Shown here: positions 58,124-64,000 of the stretch, one piece after another
Position numbering within the stretch: position 1 is the first letter of the stretch
Layout: every line of letters starts with the position of its first letter
Position numbers and translations under genes: made by a program
Assembly: GCF_009363155.1 (NCBI RefSeq)
Contig: NZ_CP045302.1
Span: 881,001 to 945,000 of the forward strand
Direction of reading: 5' to 3'
Length of the DNA stretch: 64,000 nucleotides
Source: Azotobacter salinestris
GTDB taxonomy: Bacteria; Pseudomonadota; Gammaproteobacteria; Pseudomonadales; Pseudomonadaceae
The notes under the pieces: generated by a model
What the model was told of the DNA's origin: nothing
The model's database searches: none
What the model saw: the letters and a program-made list of their open reading frames with translations, nothing else

Positions 58124-58282
58124 GGCGCGTTCCTTGTTGATGTATGCACCGAAAGATGGGAAAGCCTAAGACGCCGGGCAAACGCCGTCCAGACCCCGTC
58201 GTTCCGGCATCGACGCGCGCACGTTATAGTCGGCTCCAGGTCCAATCCGGAAAAGGCCGACCACCCCACGCGAGGATTCACG

Positions 58283-59128
58283 ATGAAGTTCCAGGGCACC
58301 TCCACCTACGTGGCCAGCGACAGCCTCAGGCTCGCCGTCAACGCCGCCATCACCCTGCAACGCCCCCTGCTGGTCAAGGGCGAGCCGGGCACCGGCAAGA
58401 CCCTGCTCGCCGAGCAACTGGCGGAATCGCTCGGCACCCGGCTGATCGCCTGGCACATCAAGTCCACCACCAAGGCCCAGCAGGGTCTCTACGAATACGA
58501 CGCGGTGAGCCGCCTGCGCGACTCGCAGCTGGGCGTGGACAAGGTCCACGACGTGCGCAACTACATCCGCAAGGGCAAGCTGTGGGAAGCCTTCGAGGCC
58601 GAAGAACGGGTGGTCCTGCTGATCGACGAGGTCGACAAGGCCGACATCGAGTTCCCCAACGACCTGCTGCAGGAACTCGACCGCATGGAGTTCTTCGTCT
58701 ACGAAACCGGCGAGACCATCAGGGCCCGCCAGCGGCCGATCGTGGTCATCACCTCGAACAACGAGAAGGAACTACCCGACGCCTTCCTGCGCCGCTGCTT
58801 CTTCCACTACATCGCCTTCCCCGACCGCGAGACGCTGCAGAAGATCGTCGATGTGCATTTTCCCGGCCTCGGGAACGAGCTGGTGGCCGAGGCGCTGGAC
58901 GTGTTCTTCGAGGTGCGGGAGATCCCCGGACTGAAGAAGAAACCCTCCACCTCCGAGCTGGTCGACTGGCTGAAGCTGCTGCTGGCCGACGACATCGACC
59001 TCGCGGCGCTGCGCGAGCGCGATCCGACCAAGGCCATCCCGCCGCTGGCCGGCGCCCTGGTGAAGAACGAGCAGGATACGCAGCTGCTGGAGCGCCTGGC
59101 CTTCATGACCCGCCGCGCCGGGCGCTAG
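58283..59128 (+). CDS. MoxR-family AAA ATPase
   Basis: The start at 58283 follows GAGGA. The 281-residue ATPase has Walker A at about 32-47 (VKGEPGTGKTLLAEQL), Walker B VVLLIDEVDKADIEFPNDLL, sensor 1 IVVITSNNEKELPDAFL with the arginine finger region RRCFFHYIAFPDRETLQKIV. MoxR proteins act with VWA-domain partners as chaperone-like complexes. The next gene encodes such a partner. Confidence 0.93.
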   Translation: MKFQGTSTYVASDSLRLAVNAAITLQRPLLVKGEPGTGKTLLAEQLAESLGTRLIAWHIKSTTKAQQGLYEYDAVSRLRDSQLGVDKVHDVRNYIRKGKLWEAFEAEERVVLLIDEVDKADIEFPNDLLQELDRMEFFVYETGETIRARQRPIVVITSNNEKELPDAFLRRCFFHYIAFPDRETLQKIVDVHFPGLGNELVAEALDVFFEVREIPGLKKKPSTSELVDWLKLLLADDIDLAALRERDPTKAIPPLAGALVKNEQDTQLLERLAFMTRRAGR

Positions 59129-59180
59129 GGCAACCCTGCGCGGTCACCCGCCCCACGCAATGTCTGACCGGAGCATCCCC

Positions 59181-60359
59181 ATGCTGCTCAACCTGTTCAA
59201 CGAAATGCGCGCGGCCAAGGTGCCGGTTTCGCTGCGCGAGCTGCTCGACCTGATCGAGGCGCTCGAGCAGCGGCTGGTGTTCGCCGACATGGATGCCTTC
59301 TACTTCCTCGCCCGCACCATCCTGGTCAAGGACGAGCGGCACTTCGACAAGTTCGACCGGGCCTTCACCGCCTATTTCCAGGGTCTGGAGAACCTCGACG
59401 CCCTGCTCGAGACGCTGATCCCCGAGGAATGGCTGCGCAAGGAGTTCCAGCGCCTGCTGACCGACGAGGAGAAGGCGCAGATTCAGTCCCTGGGCGGCCT
59501 CGAGCAGTTGCTCGAGACCTTCAGGAAACGCCTGGAGGAGCAGAAGGAGCGGCATGCCGGCGGCAGCAAGTGGATCGGCACCGGCGGCACCAGTCCCTTC
59601 GGCTCGGGCGGCTACCATCCCGAGGGCATCCGCGTCGGCGAGGCCGGCGAGCGCCAGGGCAAGGCGGTCAAGGTCTGGGAGCAGCGCGAATACCGCAACC
59701 TCGACGATCAGGTCGAGCTGGGCACGCGCAACCTGAAGATGGCGCTGCGCCGCCTGCGCAGCTTCGCCCGCCAGGGCGCGGCCGAGGAACTCGACCTCGA
59801 CGCCACCATCGCCCATACCGCGCGCGACGCCGGCCTGCTCAACATCCGGATGCGTCCGGAACGGCACAACAGCGTGAAGCTGCTCCTGCTGCTGGACATC
59901 GGCGGCTCGATGGACGCCCACGTGAAGGTCTGCGAGGAGCTTTTCTCCGCCTGCCGCAGCGAGTTCAAGCACCTGGAGCACTACTACTTCCACAACTTCA
60001 TCTACGAAACCCTGTGGAAGGACAACCGCCGGCGCCACTCCGAGCGCATCGCGACCCACGACCTGCTGCACAAGTACGGGCCGGACTACAAGGTGGTGTT
60101 CGTCGGCGACGCCTCCATGTCCCCCTACGAGATCCTCCAGCCCGGCGGCAGCGTCGAGCACTGGAACGAGGAGCCCGGCCTGGTGTGGATGCAGCGCCTC
60201 ACCGAGACCTACCGCAAGCTCATCTGGATCAACCCGTCCCCGGAGCGTGCCTGGAACTACGGCAGCTCTGTGCAGATCGTCCGCGAACTGGTCGGGCAGC
60301 ACATGTATCCCCTGACCCTGAGCGGACTGGAGGAAGGCATGCGCTATCTGGCCAAGTGA
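59181..60359 (+). CDS. VWA-domain (CoxE-like) partner of MoxR ATPase
   Basis: The ATG at 59181 has GGAG eight bases upstream and is preferred over one seven codons earlier. The 392-residue protein has a helical N-terminal region, a Gly-rich linker (GGSKWIGTGGTSPFGSGGYH) and a C-terminal VWA domain with the MIDAS motif D-I-G-G-S at 239-243 (LLLLLDIGGSMDAHVKVCEE) and the later VVFVGDASMSPYEIL segment. Together with the preceding MoxR-type ATPase it forms a two-gene unit of unknown substrate. Confidence 0.92.
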   Translation: MLLNLFNEMRAAKVPVSLRELLDLIEALEQRLVFADMDAFYFLARTILVKDERHFDKFDRAFTAYFQGLENLDALLETLIPEEWLRKEFQRLLTDEEKAQIQSLGGLEQLLETFRKRLEEQKERHAGGSKWIGTGGTSPFGSGGYHPEGIRVGEAGERQGKAVKVWEQREYRNLDDQVELGTRNLKMALRRLRSFARQGAAEELDLDATIAHTARDAGLLNIRMRPERHNSVKLLLLLDIGGSMDAHVKVCEELFSACRSEFKHLEHYYFHNFIYETLWKDNRRRHSERIATHDLLHKYGPDYKVVFVGDASMSPYEILQPGGSVEHWNEEPGLVWMQRLTETYRKLIWINPSPERAWNYGSSVQIVRELVGQHMYPLTLSGLEEGMRYLAK

Positions 60360-60387
60360 AACCGGTCGGGCCGGCAGAAGAAGCGGC

Positions 60388-61170
60388 TCAGGCCGGACCG
60401 ACCTCGCCGCGGGCGACGCACTCGCCCAGCTGCCACAGCGTCCACTCCCCCGGCCGGTGGGCGAGCCAGGTCTCGTTGGCGGTCAACGGCTCGGTGGCCA
60501 GCACCGTCACCACGTCGTTCGGGGTCGTTTCGGCCTGGAAGTCCACGGTCAGGTCGGCGTCCTTCAGCCGCGCCGGACCGAAGGGCGCCCGGCGGGTGAT
60601 CTCCGCCAGCTTGGTGGTGCAGAAGCTGAACAGCCATTCGCCATTGCCCAGCAGGCAGTTGAATACGCCCCTGGCGCGGTACTCGTTGCAGGCCGCCACT
60701 AGGACCGGCAGCAGCGCCTGCGCCTGCGCCGGCTCGGGAAAGGCCTGGCGCACCCGGTTGAGCAGGTCGCAGAAGGCGCGCTCGCTGTCGGTGTCCCCCA
60801 CCGGCCGGTAGAAGCCCGCCGGCGGCTGGAAATCCGCCAGTTGACCGTTGTGGGCGAAGCACCAGTTGCTCCCCCAGAGCTCGCGCACGAAGGGATGGGT
60901 GTTGGCCAGGCAGATGCGCCCGACGTTGGCGTGGCGGATATGGCCGATGACCAGTTCGCTCTTGATCGGGTAGCGCTGCACCAGACGGGCCACCTCGGAG
61001 TCGGCGCTCGCCGCCGGATCCTGGAACAGCCGCACGCCGCGCCCCTCGTAGAAGGCGATGCCCCAGCCGTCGCGGTGCGGCCCGGTGCGCCCGCCGCGCT
61101 GCATCAGGCCGGTGAAGCTGAAGACGATGTCGGTCGGGACATTGGCACTCATGCCGAGCAATTCGCACAT
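60388..61170 (-). CDS. Class II glutamine amidotransferase (YafJ-like)
   Basis: The 260-residue protein exposes the catalytic Cys2 after Met removal (MCELLGMSANVPTDIVFSF). It has the Ntn-hydrolase pattern GPHRDGWGIAFYEGRGVRLF, ELVIGHIRHANVGRICLANT and NWCFAHNGQLADF with the oxyanion Asn-Gly. No synthetase domain is attached, as in YafJ-type proteins whose substrate is unknown. Confidence 0.92.
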   Translation of the reverse strand: MCELLGMSANVPTDIVFSFTGLMQRGGRTGPHRDGWGIAFYEGRGVRLFQDPAASADSEVARLVQRYPIKSELVIGHIRHANVGRICLANTHPFVRELWGSNWCFAHNGQLADFQPPAGFYRPVGDTDSERAFCDLLNRVRQAFPEPAQAQALLPVLVAACNEYRARGVFNCLLGNGEWLFSFCTTKLAEITRRAPFGPARLKDADLTVDFQAETTPNDVVTVLATEPLTANETWLAHRPGEWTLWQLGECVARGEVGPA

Positions 61171-61203
61171 CGCATGGCTCCTCGCAGTCGGCCGGTTCCG
61201 GGT

Positions 61204-61659
61204 TCAGAAGCGCGGGCCGGCACGCATCCCCTGCCGCCGCCCGGCCGGCCCGCCGGCCTCGCCGTGGGCCATCAACTCGCGCATGGTCGGCTCGTACTCG
61301 GCCGCCGCCGGATCGTCCGAATCGCTCCGGCGGCGCCAGAACAGCCAGCGCCCCCCGGCCAGCAACAGGTACAGGGCCATGGCGAGCATGCCGTAGAGCG
61401 CCAGATCGGCCACCGCACGCCAGGCGTTGTTGCCGACGCCGAACAGCAGGTCGAGAGCGGTGATGGCGATGGCCGGAGCGAACAGCTCCTTGCCCGGATC
61501 GACGATGGTCGGAGTCAGCAGCAGCACCGTCACGATCACCCGCAACGGTTCGCCCAGCCAGCGCCACATCCAGCGGGTCAGGCGGAACCAGACCAGCAGG
61601 CAGCCAAGCGCGGCGATGCCGTAGGCGGACCAGGCAAGCAGATAGTCGTTCTCGATCAT
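61204..61659 (-). CDS. Conserved inner membrane protein (151 aa)
   Basis: The 151-residue protein has four likely membrane segments: LLAWSAYGIAALGCLLVWF (7-25), PLRVIVTVLLLTPTIV (37-52), LFAPAIAITALDLLFGV (59-75) and LYGMLAMALYLLLAGGRWLF (88-107), with a charged C-terminal tail. Similar conserved proteins lie next to YafJ genes in Pseudomonas, but I know no function. Confidence 0.8.
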   Translation of the reverse strand: MIENDYLLAWSAYGIAALGCLLVWFRLTRWMWRWLGEPLRVIVTVLLLTPTIVDPGKELFAPAIAITALDLLFGVGNNAWRAVADLALYGMLAMALYLLLAGGRWLFWRRRSDSDDPAAAEYEPTMRELMAHGEAGGPAGRRQGMRAGPRF

Positions 61660-61763
61660 GACGGTGTGAGACTGGAGGAAGGGTGCTTATCATAACGACA
61701 TTTCCCCGCCGCGGCGCCACTGCCGGAAGTCGCGCCGTCGGACGCCAGCTGTCAGGAGCCGCC

Positions 61764-63812
61764 ATGCCGCAAGCCCCCTTCGCCCGTGTCGAGAGCCATT
61801 CCGCCGACCCCTACCGCTGGCTGGAGCAGCGCGACGCCTCGGAGGTGCTCGCCTATCTGGAGGCGGAGAACGCCTACCTGGAGGCCGAACTCGCCGATGT
61901 CGGCGCGTTGCGCGAGTCCCTTTTTGAGGAGATCAAGGGCCGCATCCGCGAAACCGACCTGTCCCTGCCGGTCCCCTGGGGTCCCTGGCTCTACTACCAG
62001 CGCACCACGGCCGGCGATGAATACCCGCGCCACTACCGCTGCCCGCGCCCGACGGACGGCTCGCTGCGCACGGACGACAGCCGCGAGGAACTGCTGCTCG
62101 ACCCCAATGCCCTGGCCGACGGTGGCTACCTGTCGCTCGGCGCCTTCGAGATCAGCCCCGACCAGCGGCGCCTGGCCTACAGCCTGGATACCAGCGGCGA
62201 CGAGATCTACCGGCTGTTCGTCAGGGAACTGGACAGCGGCGCGCTGCACGAACTGCCCTTCGAGGACTGCGACGGCAGCATGACCTGGGCCAACGACAGC
62301 GAAACGCTGTTCTTCGCCGAGCTGGACGACACCCAGCGCCCGCACAAGCTGTACCGCTACCGGCTCGGCGCCGAGGAGGCCGAGCTGGTATTCAACGAAC
62401 CGGACGGACGCTTCTTCATCCACTGCTACCGCGCCAGCTCCGAGCGCCAGTTGATCCTCCTGAGCAACAGCAAGACCACCTGCGAGGCCTGGGCGCTGGA
62501 CGCCGCGCGTCCGCAGGAGGCCTTCGTCTGCCTGGCGCCGCGTCTGGAGGGTCACGAATACTACCCCGACCACGGGCGCATCGACGGCGACTGGGGCTGG
62601 CTGATCCGCACCAACCAGGACGGCATCGAGTTCGCCGTCTACCAGGCCCCCGAGGGCGCACCGAGCCGAGAACACTGGCGGCCGCGGATCGGCCACGACG
62701 AAACGCGGATGATCGAGGACCTCAGCCTGAACGCCGCAGGCTTCGTCCTCAGCCTGCGCGAGCAGGGCCTGCCGATCGTCGAGGTGCACCCGGCCGACGC
62801 CACGCCCTACCGCGTCGAACTGCCGGATGCCGCCTACAGCCTGGACGTGCAGGACACCCTGGAGTTCGACAGCCCGGTGATCCGCCTGCGCTACGAGGCG
62901 CTCAACCGCCCGGCGCAGATCCGCCAGCTGGATCTGGCCGGCGGCGCCCAGCAGGTGCTCAAGGAAACCCCGGTGGAAGGTCCGTTCGATGCCGACGACT
63001 ACCTCAGCCTGCGGCTCTGGGCCGAAGCGGCCGACGGCGCGCGCATTCCGGTCAGCCTGGTCGCCCGTCGCGACGTCCTCCAGGGCACGGGGGAGAGACG
63101 CCCCGCCCCACTCTATCTCTATGGCTACGGCGCCTATGGCGAGAATCTCGACCCCTGGTTCTCCCATGCCCGGCTGAGCCTCCTGGAGCGCGGCTTCGTC
63201 TTCGCCATCGCCCACGTGCGCGGCGGCGGCGAACTGGGCGAGGCCTGGTACCGCGCCGGCAAGCTCGAACACAAGGAAAACACCTTCGGCGACTTCATCG
63301 CCGTGGCCGAACGGCTGATCGCCGAGGGCTTCACGTGCGCCGACCGGCTGGCGATCAGCGGCGGCAGCGCCGGCGGCCTGCTGATCGGCGCCGTGCTCAA
63401 CCGGCGTCCGGAGCTGTTCGCCGCGGCGATCGCCGAGGTGCCCTTCGTCGACGTGCTGAACACCATGCACAATCCCGACCTGCCGCTGACCGTCACCGAA
63501 TACGACGAGTGGGGCGACCCGAACGATCCCGAGGTCCACGCGCGGATCGAAGCCTACGCGCCCTACGAGAACGTGCGCGCCCAGGCCTACCCGGCGATCC
63601 TCGCGGTGGCCGGCTACCACGACAGCCGGGTGCAGTACTGGGAGGCGGCGAAGTGGGTGGCCAGGCTGCGCGCCAGCAAGACCGACGGCAACCTGCTGCT
63701 GCTGAAGACCGAGTTCGGCGCCGGCCACGGCGGCATGAGCGGACGCTACCAGGCGCTGAAGGACGTGGCGCTGGAATACGCCTTCCTGCTCAAGGTGCTC
63801 GGCCGCAGTTGA
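61764..63812 (+). CDS. ptrB: Oligopeptidase B (prolyl oligopeptidase family)
   Basis: The start at 61764 has CAGGAG upstream; the longer frame is not coding. The 682-residue serine peptidase cleaves after basic residues. An N-terminal seven-bladed propeller covers about 70-400, beginning with ADPYRWLEQRDASEVLAYLE. The C-terminal hydrolase has PLYLYGYGAYGENLDPWFSH, AHVRGGGELGEAWYRAGKLE, the nucleophile Ser in AISGGSAGGLLIGAVLNRRP, Asp in GYHDSRVQYWEAAKW and His in FGAGHGGMSGRYQAL. All catalytic elements are present. Confidence 0.95.
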   Translation: MPQAPFARVESHSADPYRWLEQRDASEVLAYLEAENAYLEAELADVGALRESLFEEIKGRIRETDLSLPVPWGPWLYYQRTTAGDEYPRHYRCPRPTDGSLRTDDSREELLLDPNALADGGYLSLGAFEISPDQRRLAYSLDTSGDEIYRLFVRELDSGALHELPFEDCDGSMTWANDSETLFFAELDDTQRPHKLYRYRLGAEEAELVFNEPDGRFFIHCYRASSERQLILLSNSKTTCEAWALDAARPQEAFVCLAPRLEGHEYYPDHGRIDGDWGWLIRTNQDGIEFAVYQAPEGAPSREHWRPRIGHDETRMIEDLSLNAAGFVLSLREQGLPIVEVHPADATPYRVELPDAAYSLDVQDTLEFDSPVIRLRYEALNRPAQIRQLDLAGGAQQVLKETPVEGPFDADDYLSLRLWAEAADGARIPVSLVARRDVLQGTGERRPAPLYLYGYGAYGENLDPWFSHARLSLLERGFVFAIAHVRGGGELGEAWYRAGKLEHKENTFGDFIAVAERLIAEGFTCADRLAISGGSAGGLLIGAVLNRRPELFAAAIAEVPFVDVLNTMHNPDLPLTVTEYDEWGDPNDPEVHARIEAYAPYENVRAQAYPAILAVAGYHDSRVQYWEAAKWVARLRASKTDGNLLLLKTEFGAGHGGMSGRYQALKDVALEYAFLLKVLGRS

Positions 63813-64000
63813 TCACAGCTTCTTCTCGCCGGGGTCCTTGCCCTCGGGATGATGGTGTTCGATCACCGCATTCAGCTCCGCGCCGAACAGCAGCACCGCC
63901 GCGGAGATGAAGAAGTACAGCAGCATGACGATGATCGCCCCGACGCTGCCGTAGGTGGCGTCGTAATTGGCGAAATTGCGCACGTAGAAGCCGAAGCCGA
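63813..64000 (-). CDS. YihY/BrkB-family membrane protein, partial (5' end outside window)
   Basis: Only the C-terminal 61 codons are visible on the minus strand, ending at a TGA at 63815-63813 directly after ptrB. The translation ends with ATYGSVGAIIVMLLYFFISA, VLLFGAELNAVIEHHHPEGK and a KKL tail. The Y-G-S-x-G-A-x-I and L-x-G-A-E-L-N motifs are the signature of the YihY/BrkB family of inner membrane proteins of uncertain function. Confidence 0.88.
   Translation of the reverse strand, partial: GFGFYVRNFANYDATYGSVGAIIVMLLYFFISAAVLLFGAELNAVIEHHHPEGKDPGEKKL

Overview
The window is about 64 kb of high-GC DNA from a member of the Pseudomonadaceae. The chromosomal half (from about 42.5 kb) carries dusA, tal, an RssB/RssC-type regulator pair, mlaA, a CyaB-type adenylate cyclase, an Agt1/PlcP-like lipid-remodelling pair, slyA-like, recQ, cysK and ptrB. 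Several of these adjacencies (dusA-tal-rssC-rssB-mlaA and cyaB-agt-plcP) are known from Pseudomonas. The species cannot be fixed from the sequence alone.

Positions 1 to about 42.4 kb are most of a lambda-like siphoprophage integrated at the 5' end of dusA. The tyrosine integrase lies beside dusA, and the far attachment site is left of the window. Late genes run leftward. Reading in the direction of transcription: a holin, a gene of unknown role, Nu1, large terminase GpA, GpW, portal, S49 protease with an internal scaffold start, decoration protein D, capsid E, two connector/tail-completion proteins, tail tube, tape measure, and, after an insertion, a large repetitive tail protein and a gene cut by the window edge. 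Two antirepressors sit inside this late region. The replication and control block (28.6-34.5 kb) holds a dyad-rich candidate origin, BrnT/BrnA, a VapE-type primase-helicase, a CII-like regulator, a hairpin-rich non-coding stretch, a Cro-like protein and a tandem-HTH LexA-type repressor. A rightward chain of small genes (37.9-41.3 kb) contains two PrtN-family activators.

The prophage has accessory DNA in three places. (1) 6.7-15.07 kb, between tail genes: IS630, two integron gene cassettes with matching attC ends (an integrase-less attC cluster), IS5 and IS1182-family insertions, then an HNH protein, a truncated NERD gene, Phd/RelE and BrnT/BrnA modules. The second group is punctuated by five copies of a palindromic repeat of about 75 bp in one orientation. 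(2) 29.2-29.75 kb: a second BrnT/BrnA pair. (3) 34.5-37.8 kb: an AT-rich four-gene operon that looks like an ABC-three-component (ABC-3C) conflict system, with a DUF2326-type ATPase, a middle component, a small third component and a separate one-TM protein. It is bracketed by two similar imperfect dyad repeats. This operon is the best candidate for an undescribed defence system here.

From 42.5 to 64 kb the genes are ordinary chromosomal ones. No tRNA, rRNA or CRISPR array was seen. The window ends inside a YihY/BrkB-family membrane protein gene.
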